Shown here piece by piece: positions 1 through 7,050 of a stretch of 12,646 bases of DNA. The stretch is from Candidatus Izemoplasma sp. GTDB taxonomy: Bacteria > Bacillota_I > Bacilli_A > Izemoplasmatales > Izemoplasmataceae. The stretch is taken from contig SLFZ01000109.1 in the NCBI GenBank assembly GCA_007123975.1, forward strand, positions 1 to 12,646. Reading direction: 5' to 3'. The first letter of the stretch is position 1. Each line of letters starts with the position of its first letter. Under the pieces are notes generated by a model. That model was given only the letters and a program-made list of their open reading frames with translations, ran no database searches and was not told where the DNA came from. Position numbers and translations under genes: made by a program.

Positions 1-119
1 ACGCGGAACACGCCGCCTTCGAATCCGGCGTCTTCGCCGAAGACGACGACGGTGTCGTCTTTTTCCATTTGTTGGTCGAGTGCGTTGTTGATCGCTTGCA
101 GCAATGTCATTTCTGCCAT
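1..119 (-). CDS. pdhB: Pyruvate dehydrogenase E1 beta subunit, N-terminal fragment (cut by window edge)
   Basis: Only the first 39 residues are inside the window. They begin MAEMTLLQAINNAL and continue through VVVFGEDAGFEGGVF, which is the usual N-terminus of transketolase-like E1 beta subunits: the early helix, then the GEDAG loop near the thiamine diphosphate site. E1 beta pairs with E1 alpha to decarboxylate pyruvate and pass the acetyl group to the lipoyl domain of E2 in the cytoplasm. The ATG lies one base after the pdhA stop (TAA-T-ATG). Its ribosome binding site, GAGGGG, sits inside the last codons of pdhA, so the two genes are almost certainly translated together. A branched-chain 2-oxoacid or acetoin dehydrogenase beta subunit cannot be excluded from so short a piece, but the pdhA neighbour favours pyruvate. 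Confidence 0.9.
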   Translation of the reverse strand, partial: MAEMTLLQAINNALDQQMEKDDTVVVFGEDAGFEGGVFR

Positions 120-120
120 A

Positions 121-1209
121 TTATTTCCCCTCGCTTTCGTTGAGGTAGGCCTTGTAGGCTTCTTTTTGTTTCTTGAGATCCGGTGTCAGTTCAGCGTAGG
201 TGTAGTCGAAGACGTCGTCGAGGTCGACGAGGCCGGAGGCTTCGACTTTTTTGAAGGTTTTGGTGACGAAATCTTTTTGTTCTTTTTCGAGGGCTTCTTC
301 TTTTTCTTTGTTCCAAAGCTTTTTGTTGGTCAAGTACTTGCGGAAGCGGATGAGTGGGTCCTTGGTTTTCCATTCTTCGACTTCGTCGTCGGAACGGTAA
401 ATCGTCGGGTCGTCGCTTGTGGTGTGAGGGCCAAGGCGATAGGTAAAGGCTTCAATGAGCGTCGGGCCTTCGCCTTTGAGTCCGCGTTCACGCGCTTCTT
501 TGACGACCGCATACATCGCGAGGACGTCGTTGCCGTCGACTTGGATGCCCGGGATGCCGTAAGCGATGGCTTTTTGGGCGATGGTTTCGGAGCGCGTTTG
601 TTTGTGACGCGGGGTCGAAATAGCGTATTGGTTGTTTTGCACGATGGTGATCAGCGGCGCGTCGTAAACAGCCGCGAAGTTCATGCCTTCGTGAAACTCT
701 CCGTGGCTCGTTCCGCCGTCGCCAATGTAGGTAAGGGCAACTTCTTCTTGTTTGCGGATTTTCGCGGCATACGCGATGCCGGCGGCGTGGTTGACTTGGC
801 TGCCGATTGGGACGTTGACCGGAAGCACGCGGACGCCGTCATCGAAGCGTGATCCCGCTTCGTTTCCGTACCAGTAAAGGTAGGTTTGTTCGAGCGGGAC
901 GCCTTTGTAAAGCATGGCGGCGGCTTCACGGAACGCAGGCACAAGCCAGTCTTTGTCGGTGAGCGCGGCCATCGGGCCGATTTGTGCGGCCTCTTGTCCC
1001 ATCACCGGCGCAAAGGTGAGCATCCGCCCTTGGCGTTGGTACTGCAGGGCTTTGATGTCGGCGATGCGGGCCAGTGACATTGTTTTGTACATCTTGATGA
1101 GCGTGTCGTCGTCGAGTTTAGGTTCGAGGTCTTTGTTGACGACTTTACCGTCTTTGTCCAGAACTTGGAACTGTTCTTTTTTGAGTGGATCGTATGAGGT
1201 TAGAATCAT
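121..1209 (-). CDS. pdhA: Pyruvate dehydrogenase E1 alpha subunit
   Basis: The 362-residue product has the normal length for the Firmicute E1 alpha subunit. It uses thiamine diphosphate to decarboxylate pyruvate within the pyruvate dehydrogenase complex, feeding acetyl-CoA production. The thiamine diphosphate fold is clear: GDGGTSHGEFHEGMNF starts with GDG at residues 163-165 and the paired NN follows at 192-193, giving the classic GDG-X(26-30)-NN motif. The phosphorylation-loop region reads YRLGPHTTSDDPTIYR at 257-272, and GSRFDDG near 119-125 matches the substrate-side loop. The ATG at 1209 is preceded by AAGGAGG at good spacing. pdhB follows after one base, and further complex genes (E2, E3) probably lie beyond the window. 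Upstream is about 210 bases with no gene before fbp. Confidence 0.95.
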   Translation of the reverse strand: MILTSYDPLKKEQFQVLDKDGKVVNKDLEPKLDDDTLIKMYKTMSLARIADIKALQYQRQGRMLTFAPVMGQEAAQIGPMAALTDKDWLVPAFREAAAMLYKGVPLEQTYLYWYGNEAGSRFDDGVRVLPVNVPIGSQVNHAAGIAYAAKIRKQEEVALTYIGDGGTSHGEFHEGMNFAAVYDAPLITIVQNNQYAISTPRHKQTRSETIAQKAIAYGIPGIQVDGNDVLAMYAVVKEARERGLKGEGPTLIEAFTYRLGPHTTSDDPTIYRSDDEVEEWKTKDPLIRFRKYLTNKKLWNKEKEEALEKEQKDFVTKTFKKVEASGLVDLDDVFDYTYAELTPDLKKQKEAYKAYLNESEGK

Positions 1210-1349
1210 GTCGATTCCTCCTTGTTTGGTATTTTTTTAGATTATTTTGGCGAAAAAAGAAAAGCCTCTTTGGACAATTTTAGTGTACCGCACTTTGGGC
1301 GGTTTTGCATGCTGGACGCACTTTTTTATAAATGTTGTAAATAAGTGTG

Positions 1350-1378
1350 CTTGTATGCGGCGTAAAGCCCTTATGCAA
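1350..1378 (-). promoter_or_regulatory. Possible pdhA promoter
   Basis: On the minus strand TTGCAT (1378-1373) and TACAAG (1355-1350) are separated by 17 bases, a weak match to a housekeeping promoter. A TATAAA at 1330-1325 and a TACACT nearer the gene are alternatives without a good -35 box. Any of these gives a 5' leader of roughly 70-140 bases, which contains a small CCGC/GCGG inverted repeat. The position between the fbp terminator and pdhA requires a promoter somewhere here, but the exact site is uncertain. Confidence 0.3.
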
Positions 1379-1380
1379 GC

Positions 1381-1424
1381 GGCTTTTTCGACAAAAGAAA
1401 GACGCGACCGGCTTCGGTCGCGTC
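1381..1424 (-). terminator. Intrinsic terminator of fbp
   Basis: A perfect 10-bp stem pairs 1401-1410 with 1415-1424 around a 4-base loop. On the minus strand it is followed by a T-rich tract (TTTCTTTT). The stem begins inside the fbp stop codon: the G and A of the TGA at 1425-1423 are its first two bases. It separates fbp from the pdh operon. Confidence 0.85.
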
Positions 1425-3399
1425 ATTGGTCGGATTTTTCTTTAATCAAGCCTCGGCGGTAGGCGTCGATCAGCTTCGCGAGATCGTCGATGCGTGACTT
1501 GAGTTGCTTGCCCTTGTCGGTGTCGAAAATGTAGGTTCTCCGGTGGTTGATGGCCTCATCGCGAGTGACCGACACGATGTCGCGTTCATCGTGGATGAGT
1601 TGTGAGTGTGAGGGAAAGCGTTCGTGGCTGACGAGGTAGTAGGCATAGGAATCGCTGATAAGGGTGTAGCCGCCGATCGAGGTTTGGTCGGCGTATTGCT
1701 TGGACATGCCGCCGTCGATCGAGTAAATGCGGCGGTTGTTAAGGATCGGGTCTTGGCCTTTGGTGATGTCAAGCGGCACGTGGCCGTTGACGATTTTTGA
1801 GCGTTCCTTATCCAAGCCAAACTCCTCAAAGATGGTGTCTAAGTGTTTGTCGTTCATGCGAAGGCGGAAGTAAGGGTTCTTGACTTCTTTACGCGGTGTG
1901 GGGTCGTCGAGGAAATAGCGTTCGAATGTCTTCATCGTGTGCTTGGCAAAGAGCGGGCTTGTGGCACCTTGCCAAAGCATCATAAAGTAGTCTTTTTCGG
2001 GGTTGTGTTTGCGGTAGCGATGCAAGTAGGCGTGTCGTATCTTCTTCTCGTACTCGGTGAAGAGCGCTTTTCCGGCGCGAGGTTTGCCGTCGATTTTCTG
2101 GCTCATGAACGTGCCGTCTTCGTTCATCGGCACGGCCGCATGGAAAAGCAGGTTGTCGTTGTATTTGAGAATCATGCTGCCTTTTTGGAAGAGAAACTTG
2201 ACGTGCTTTTGGAGCATTTCGTTGTGCAAGAACAAATGACGCAGGTGGTTGATGACGTCGCGTTCGTCCTGGGTTAGGGCGTAGGGGTCTTTGTTGAAGT
2301 CGACGGTCGGAAAGTCGCTGTCTTTCATCGGGTAGGTCTCACCGTCGATGGTGATGGTGCCTTTTTTTGGATCGATGTGCTCCAGCAACATCCTATCGTT
2401 AAGTTTAAACGAGGGGTTGCGCAAGGCGACGTCGCGTTCGAGTTTGAACTGGATGACGGCGATCGCTTTATGCATTTTGGCGACGAACGTGCGTTCGTCT
2501 TCGTCGTGGGTGTAGTCGGTTGAACTCTTGGGTAAGAAGACCGTGCACGGGTCGTCTTCGTAGGCTTTGGACGCAAAGCGCGCAAGCGGCAAAAGGTTGA
2601 TGCCGTAGCCGTCTTCGAGGCAGTCGAGGTTGTTGTAGCGGGCGGCGATGCGGACGACGTTGGCAATCGAGACTTCAGAGCCGCACGCGGCGCCCATCCA
2701 AATGATGTCGTGGTTGCCCCATTGCACGTCGACGTGTTTCATCGAGACGAGTTTTTCCATCACGAGGTGGGGGCTCGGTCCGCGGTCAAAGATGTCGCCG
2801 ACGACATGCAAGCGGTCGATGGCGAGGGAGCGGATGAAGCGGCTGAGTTGCAAGATGAACTTGTTTTCGCGTTCGGTGTCGAAGATGGCGTCGATGATGG
2901 CGTGGTAGTAGCGTTCTTTGTCTTCGTGGTCGGCCGATTCGTAGAGGAGTTCTTGGATAATGTACGAAAACTCCACGGGCAACATTTTCCGCACGTGGCT
3001 TTTGGTGTACTTGGTGGCGAGTTGTTTGGCCATCATAACCATTTTTTCAAGCATCTCCCGAAGCAGCTTTTTAAACCCTGCTTTTGAGAGCGCGCGTTGG
3101 TACTTGTCGAGCATGTCGGTCGGGTAGTAAATGAAAAACGCGAGGCGGTTTTTCTCTTTTTCCGGCATCGAGGGAAACTGTTGCGAGATTTTTTCTTTGA
3201 TGATGCCGGAGGCGTTTTTTAAGATGTGGTTGAACGCGTCATACTCCCCGTGGATGTCGGTGATGAAGTGCTCGGTGCCTTTCGGTAGGTTGATGATGGC
3301 GTTGAGGTTGATGAACTCGGTCGAGGCGGCTTGCACGGTTGGAAACTCCCGCGAAAGCAGTTCGAGGTATTTGTGTTCGTAATCCAAAGTATCCCTCAT
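1423..3399 (-). CDS. fbp: Fructose-1,6-bisphosphatase, class III
   Basis: This enzyme hydrolyses fructose 1,6-bisphosphate to fructose 6-phosphate in gluconeogenesis. The protein is 658 residues from the ATG at 3399, close to the roughly 640-670 usual for class III Fbp of Bacillus type. Its body carries metallophosphatase motifs: ITDIHGEY near residues 46-53, GDIFDRGP at 201-208, GNHD at 228-231, NGHVP at 538-542 and DGGMSKQY at 562-569. The start LNAIINLPKGTEHFITDIHG is typical of the family. The start codon is unsure. ATG 3399 has only a crowded GGAAG two bases upstream, TTG 3408 sits in the T tract of the upstream terminator, and TTG 3387 has GAGG at 6-base spacing. The gene begins directly after the encapsulin terminator, so it either relies on read-through or has a promoter inside the end of the encapsulin gene that I could not identify. 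Confidence 0.95.
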   Translation of the reverse strand: MRDTLDYEHKYLELLSREFPTVQAASTEFINLNAIINLPKGTEHFITDIHGEYDAFNHILKNASGIIKEKISQQFPSMPEKEKNRLAFFIYYPTDMLDKYQRALSKAGFKKLLREMLEKMVMMAKQLATKYTKSHVRKMLPVEFSYIIQELLYESADHEDKERYYHAIIDAIFDTERENKFILQLSRFIRSLAIDRLHVVGDIFDRGPSPHLVMEKLVSMKHVDVQWGNHDIIWMGAACGSEVSIANVVRIAARYNNLDCLEDGYGINLLPLARFASKAYEDDPCTVFLPKSSTDYTHDEDERTFVAKMHKAIAVIQFKLERDVALRNPSFKLNDRMLLEHIDPKKGTITIDGETYPMKDSDFPTVDFNKDPYALTQDERDVINHLRHLFLHNEMLQKHVKFLFQKGSMILKYNDNLLFHAAVPMNEDGTFMSQKIDGKPRAGKALFTEYEKKIRHAYLHRYRKHNPEKDYFMMLWQGATSPLFAKHTMKTFERYFLDDPTPRKEVKNPYFRLRMNDKHLDTIFEEFGLDKERSKIVNGHVPLDITKGQDPILNNRRIYSIDGGMSKQYADQTSIGGYTLISDSYAYYLVSHERFPSHSQLIHDERDIVSVTRDEAINHRRTYIFDTDKGKQLKSRIDDLAKLIDAYRRGLIKEKSDQ

Positions 3400-3404
3400 T
3401 TCTT

Positions 3405-3435
3405 CCAAAAGAAAAGGTGCAAAAAATGCACCTTT
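3405..3435 (-). terminator. Intrinsic terminator of the encapsulin operon
   Basis: A perfect 9-bp stem pairs 3427-3435 with 3413-3421 around a 5-base loop that is all U in the minus-strand RNA. It is followed by a U-rich tract (TCTTTT, 3412-3407). It lies 6 bases after the encapsulin TAA and ends about a dozen bases before the fbp ATG, so it could also act as an attenuator for fbp. Confidence 0.8.
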
Positions 3436-3441
3436 ATGGTG

Positions 3442-4242
3442 TTATTTCGTGTAGTACTTGTAGTAGACAATCAGGTTTTCATCGTAGACGCGGAAGGTAA
3501 AGCTGTTCATGATAAAGAGCGTGACGTCTTTCTCATTGTGCGTCTGGTAACCAATCGTGTAGTCTTGGCCGATCGTCAGTTCGAGGTCTTCGTGGTCATA
3601 AGGCAAAAGCAGGGCGCCTTTTAAGACTTTCGAGTGCACGACCTTGCCTTCGATCAAGGTTTCGATGGCGTCGACGAGAAGTTTGCCGTCGTAAACTTGG
3701 TTGATGACCTTGAAGACATCGTCGCCAACGACGAGCACGTAAGGTTTTTCGGTGTAGGCACTTTCAAGCTTCAAAAGCCCCTCCGCAATCGCTTGCAAGA
3801 TGACGTTGGCGTCGTCGGTCATCGAGAGTTTGTGGGGAGCGTAATCGACAAGGCCCTTGATGCCGGCTTTTTTGTTGCCGTTGTAGATGGCGTTTTCTTC
3901 GTAAAGCGCAAGCGCTTCGGCGTCGTCTTCTAGGGCGTCGAGTTCGACGTCTTTTTTGCCGCGGACGACGTTGTCGAGTTCCCAGCGAGAAAGCGTCGTG
4001 TGAATGCGGCTTTCAAGCAGGCGTGTGACGTTGTAAAGGCCGGCGCTGACGCCACCTTGTTTCTCATCAAGCAGTTCCATCGTGCCGGTTGGAAGCGCCG
4101 GGTTTTTGAGGCCGACGGGGCCAACCACACGAAGCACCTTGCGGGCTGAGAGGGTTGTCTTTAAAACTTTTTCGGCGGTTTCGTTAATTTCTTCCCATGC
4201 CTCTTCGGCGATGGGGGCTAGGTGTTGTTTAAACAGATCCAC
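3442..4242 (-). CDS. enc: Encapsulin shell protein, family 1 (HK97 fold)
   Basis: This protein assembles into an icosahedral protein shell in the cytoplasm that holds a cargo enzyme. The 266 residues align along their length with Thermotoga maritima encapsulin as I recall it: an N-terminal helix (FKQHLAPIAEEAWEEI) that binds cargo peptides, RWELDNVVRGKKDVEL at 86-101, an E/D-rich segment with NGNKKAGIKGL at 121-131, and the C-terminal GQDYTIGY (225-232) and SFTFRVY (247-253). The length fits the 60-subunit (T=1) class rather than the longer shells of Myxococcus or Quasibacillus, although T number is an inference. Trp87 matches the Trp that stacks on flavin in the Thermotoga shell. Translation starts at GTG 4242 behind GAGGAGGG at 6-base spacing. 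The cargo gene lies 13 bases upstream, so the two are co-expressed. Confidence 0.96.
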   Translation of the reverse strand: MDLFKQHLAPIAEEAWEEINETAEKVLKTTLSARKVLRVVGPVGLKNPALPTGTMELLDEKQGGVSAGLYNVTRLLESRIHTTLSRWELDNVVRGKKDVELDALEDDAEALALYEENAIYNGNKKAGIKGLVDYAPHKLSMTDDANVILQAIAEGLLKLESAYTEKPYVLVVGDDVFKVINQVYDGKLLVDAIETLIEGKVVHSKVLKGALLLPYDHEDLELTIGQDYTIGYQTHNEKDVTLFIMNSFTFRVYDENLIVYYKYYTK

Positions 4243-4255
4243 GTGTTTCCCTCCT

Positions 4256-4594
4256 CTATTTGAGCGAACCGATCTTTAAACTTTTGGTGGGCGCGGCGTC
4301 ATCATCGTCGCCGTGGTGGCCACTGATCGGTCCTTCCTTAAACAGGTTTTCGCGCAGTTCGGCATCGAACACAGGCAGTTTCCGGCGCAGCCATTCAAGC
4401 GCCATCGCCGCATGCTCAACTTCCTCATCGCGGTTGTGTTTCAAAATGTTGTAAAGTTCTTCGTCTTTGGTCACAGACATGCGCTGGTTGTACCAGTCGA
4501 CGGCTTCGAGTTCTTCCATCAAGCTCTTAATCGCCCGCGTGATGTCGCGGGTTTCTTCATCGAGTTTATCGTATGGTTCATGGTATTGATTCAT
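4256..4594 (-). CDS. Encapsulated ferritin-like protein (EncFtn), encapsulin cargo
   Basis: This is the ferroxidase cargo of the neighbouring encapsulin: it oxidises Fe(II) so that iron can be stored as mineral inside the shell. The 112-residue protein carries the EncFtn signature SLMEELEAVDWYNQR (24-38) and HNRDEEVEHAAMALEWLRR (53-71). By alignment with Rhodospirillum rubrum EncFtn (offset 4), Glu28, Glu58 and His61 are the ferroxidase ligands, Glu27 and Glu30 the entry-site residues, and Trp34/Tyr35 the conserved aromatic pair. The protein has two helices and needs an annular multimer to form full ferritin-like centres. After residue 88 comes a flexible linker with HHGDDDD (93-99), ending in the cargo-loading peptide SLKIGSLK (105-112), a close match to the family GSLxIGSL consensus. 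AAAGGAGG precedes the ATG, and the gene has its own promoter. Confidence 0.96.
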   Translation of the reverse strand: MNQYHEPYDKLDEETRDITRAIKSLMEELEAVDWYNQRMSVTKDEELYNILKHNRDEEVEHAAMALEWLRRKLPVFDAELRENLFKEGPISGHHGDDDDAAPTKSLKIGSLK

Positions 4595-4625
4595 CGTTCA
4601 TCCTCCTTTTATGGGTTCCAACTTA

Positions 4626-4654
4626 AGTTTAACACAGGTCGCAATGGTTGACAA
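4626..4654 (-). promoter_or_regulatory. Promoter of the EncFtn-encapsulin operon
   Basis: On the minus strand TTGTCA (4654-4649) and TAAACT (4631-4626) are 17 bases apart. TGT stands directly before the -10 box, giving an extended -10. Transcription would start near 4619, leaving a short leader with AAAGGAGG before the ATG at 4594. There is no terminator between the alcohol dehydrogenase stop and this promoter, so some read-through from upstream is likely too. I see no clear operator such as a Fur-type palindrome. Confidence 0.65.
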
Positions 4655-4663
4655 TCGCAATCC

Positions 4664-5827
4664 CTAGCGGGCGCGATTGAAAAGTTCGCGAGCTTTCGTT
4701 TCTTCAATCTCGATGACCGTGCCCACCGGTCCGAGCGCGAGGGCGTTTTGGACGAAGTAGTCCATCGTCCCTTCATCAAGGTCACAACCGGCTTCTTGAA
4801 GCGTCGTCGGCGCACCGAGGCGGGCGAAGAGGTTGCGAACGTGATCGATGACGCGCGGCGCATCGTCCTCACCAAAGAGTTCACGCCCCAAGAAAGCGAG
4901 TCGCTTGGTCATGACCTCCGGGTTGTGCGCAAGCGCCGTTTCCATCCAGGCGGGAAATATCGCCGATAAGGCAAAACCATGGGTGATGCCGAAGCGTTGG
5001 GTGATCGGGTAGGATAAACGGTGCGTTGCCCAATCGCCAATTTTGCCAGCCTGCAGCAACCAGTTTAACCCAAGCGTCGCCGCCCACGAAATGTTGGCGC
5101 GGGTTTGGTATTCGTCGTCGCCTTGCAAAATCCGTTCGGTGTTTTCAATCACGCTTTTGACGACGCCGAGGGCCATGTAGTCGCTGGTTTCGGTGCGGTC
5201 TGTCGGGCTGAAATACTGTTCAAAAACATGCATGATGACGTCGACTGATCCGGCGATCGTGTAGTGTTTATTGACGCTTAAGGTGTAGGCCGGGTCGATG
5301 ATTGAAAACGCGGGAAACAAAAAGGGGTACGCGACACTGCGTTTTTCTTCGGTGTCGTCGTTGGTGATGACGGTGTTTCCGTTGGCTTCGCTGCCGGTTG
5401 CCGCAAGCGTTAAAATGGTGCCGATGGGCAACGCCTTTTCCGCGTCGGTCTCACGAAGGAAAACACGCCAGACATCGTCTTTCTCCATCGTTGCCGCAAA
5501 GGCGATGGCCTTCGCTGCGTCAAGGACCGACCCGCCGCCGGCGGCGAGCACGAAGTCAACCTTGTTGGCGATGCATTTTTCACGGCCCGAGAGCACGCTT
5601 TGCATGCTCGGGTTGGGGCGGACGTTCGCTTCTTCAACGAGGGTGATTTGCAGTTTGTTGAACGTCTTGACGATGTGGTCATAGACGCCCAAATCCTTGA
5701 TCGATTGACGCCCGTAGACAAGCAGGACCGTCTTCTTTTGATACGGACGCATCAACGTTTCTAAGGCGTTGATTTGGTCTTTTCCGAAGACGATTTGTGT
5801 GGGGTTTTGGTAGGTAAAGTTAATCAT
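4664..5827 (-). CDS. Iron-containing alcohol dehydrogenase (YugJ/BDH type)
   Basis: A 387-residue group III alcohol dehydrogenase that reduces aldehydes to alcohols, or the reverse, with NAD(P)H in the cytoplasm. It starts with NFTYQNPTQIVFGK, typical of the butanol dehydrogenase YugJ/YugK/YqhD branch. The dinucleotide motif GGGSVLDAAK is at 97-106. The metal ligands are all present: Asp196 and His200 in SVDVIMHVFEQY, His269 in DWATHR, and His283 in ITHGFALS. One oddity is position 273, four residues after the third ligand. Most relatives have His there (as in xxHELS), but this protein has Tyr in LSYPIT, encoded by TAC. The substrate is unknown; a fermentative or detoxifying role is likely. 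AAGGAG precedes the ATG, and an extended -10 promoter lies just upstream. Confidence 0.93.
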   Translation of the reverse strand: MINFTYQNPTQIVFGKDQINALETLMRPYQKKTVLLVYGRQSIKDLGVYDHIVKTFNKLQITLVEEANVRPNPSMQSVLSGREKCIANKVDFVLAAGGGSVLDAAKAIAFAATMEKDDVWRVFLRETDAEKALPIGTILTLAATGSEANGNTVITNDDTEEKRSVAYPFLFPAFSIIDPAYTLSVNKHYTIAGSVDVIMHVFEQYFSPTDRTETSDYMALGVVKSVIENTERILQGDDEYQTRANISWAATLGLNWLLQAGKIGDWATHRLSYPITQRFGITHGFALSAIFPAWMETALAHNPEVMTKRLAFLGRELFGEDDAPRVIDHVRNLFARLGAPTTLQEAGCDLDEGTMDYFVQNALALGPVGTVIEIEETKARELFNRAR

Positions 5828-5847
5828 CGTATCACTCCTTCATTTCG

Positions 5848-5853
5848 ATTATA
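5848..5853 (-). promoter_or_regulatory. Extended -10 promoter of the alcohol dehydrogenase gene
   Basis: A perfect TATAAT on the minus strand is preceded directly by TGT, forming an extended -10. The -35 side is weak (TTGTGC at 16-base spacing). Transcription would start near 5841 and give a leader of only about 14 bases containing the AAGGAG site. This promoter is divergent from the one at 5895-5923, so both share about 40 bases of control region. Confidence 0.65.
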
Positions 5854-5894
5854 ACACCCTTTTTTCCACGCACAACCAACGCAAGCTGTTTTTC

Positions 5895-5923
5895 TTGAAA
5901 AAGCGCCTGCTAAAGGCTACACT
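5895..5923 (+). promoter_or_regulatory. Promoter of the phosphodiesterase-to-GGDEF gene set
   Basis: TTGAAA (5895-5900) and TACACT (5918-5923) are separated by exactly 17 bases. Transcription would begin near 5930, immediately before the CGGAGG ribosome binding site at 5931-5936 and the ATG at 5944. The short leader leaves little room for a riboswitch. Confidence 0.6.
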
Positions 5924-5943
5924 AGAGGTACGGAGGTTTTGCC

Positions 5944-7050
5944 ATGTACATCGACTACACACGCTCCATTGTGACCTTGCCGGCGACGCTGCTTAGGCAC
6001 CATGGCCTGCCATCACCACATCCTGCACATCCGCTTTTCGCGCGGCTTTTAGCACATGACTATGACCACGTGGTGTTTGTGGTGCTTGACGGGCTCGGCA
6101 TGAACCTCGTCGAAGCGATGGACGATAAAGCCTGGCTGAAGCGGCACACGGTCGAATCACTGCAATCAACCTTCCCGTCAACCACCGTCGCCGCGACAAC
6201 GTCGCTTTTAACGGGACTGACGCCCTATGAAAGTGGCCACATCGGCTGGTTTCAATACGTCCAACCCGAAGCGACGCATTACACCGTCTTCACAAAACAC
6301 GATTACTATGACCCGACCAAACACATCGCACCGAGTGTGCATGCCAAGTTTGCGCACGAGCGGGTGCTTGACCGAATCGATGAAGCCCATTCGCATGTCG
6401 CTGCGGCCCACGTCTTTCCCACGCCGATTGACGCCGATGGGCACACAACGTTAGCCGAGGGTTTTGAACGGGTGAAACGGTTCCAAGCCGAACATCCCCG
6501 CACGGTCGTCTATCTTTATTCAACCGAACCCGACCTCACGCAACATGTGCATGGCGTCCACAGCAAAGCGACCCAAGCCGTGCTTCGTTCACTCGATGAA
6601 GCCATCGCAAGCTATGCGTCGACATTGGGACGCAATTGTTTGATGGTTGCCACCGCCGATCACGGACTGACGGATGTGACGCCATTGCCGATCATGGAAA
6701 ACCTTGCGTTGACTAAAACTTTCTTACGCAACCCCGCGGTTGAACCGCGGGCCACGGCGTTCTTTATCAAGCCGGGGCTCCACAATGCCTTCGTTAAGCT
6801 CTTTAACGCGACGTACGGTGAAGATTTCACGCTTTACACCGCCGAGTACGTGCTTGAAAGCGGCATGCTTGGCCGTGGTAAGAAACACCCGCTTGTGGAC
6901 GACACCATCGGCGATTTTCTCGCCGTGGCGAAAACGAATAAATACTTTGAGTTGGTGCCTGGCACGTCGTTTAAGGCGCATCACGCCGCCACCACACCCG
7001 ATGAGATGCGCGTGCCCTTCGTCGTGTACGCGCCGAAAGGATTGATTTGA
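5944..7050 (+). CDS. Alkaline phosphatase superfamily phosphodiesterase / nucleotide pyrophosphatase-like protein
   Basis: The 368-residue protein belongs to the type I phosphodiesterase/nucleotide pyrophosphatase group, two-zinc hydrolases of phosphate diesters. The metal and nucleophile positions can all be placed: Asp49 in VVLDGLG, the nucleophile Thr81 in FPSTTVAATTSLLTG (77-91), Asp197 and His201 in TEPDLTQHVHG, Asp239-His240 in ATADHGLTD, and a final His at 347 in KAHHAATTPDEM. The end, DEMRVPFVVYAPKG, is typical of the family. There is no signal peptide or membrane segment, so it is probably cytoplasmic, and the substrate cannot be told. CGGAGG with 7-base spacing supports this ATG. 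Its TGA stop overlaps the rhomboid ATG by one base, which makes translational coupling likely. Confidence 0.87.
   Translation: MYIDYTRSIVTLPATLLRHHGLPSPHPAHPLFARLLAHDYDHVVFVVLDGLGMNLVEAMDDKAWLKRHTVESLQSTFPSTTVAATTSLLTGLTPYESGHIGWFQYVQPEATHYTVFTKHDYYDPTKHIAPSVHAKFAHERVLDRIDEAHSHVAAAHVFPTPIDADGHTTLAEGFERVKRFQAEHPRTVVYLYSTEPDLTQHVHGVHSKATQAVLRSLDEAIASYASTLGRNCLMVATADHGLTDVTPLPIMENLALTKTFLRNPAVEPRATAFFIKPGLHNAFVKLFNATYGEDFTLYTAEYVLESGMLGRGKKHPLVDDTIGDFLAVAKTNKYFELVPGTSFKAHHAATTPDEMRVPFVVYAPKGLI

Noticed and set aside
52..852. 266-residue open frame on the plus strand opposite pdhA
   Set aside because: It is antisense to a certain pdhA, its translation is unusually rich in Phe and Val, as expected from the complement of Glu/Lys-rich codons, and it has no ribosome binding site.
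1843..2277. 144-residue plus-strand frame opposite fbp
   Set aside because: It is fully inside the well-supported fbp gene, with composition typical of an antisense shadow and no recognisable motif.
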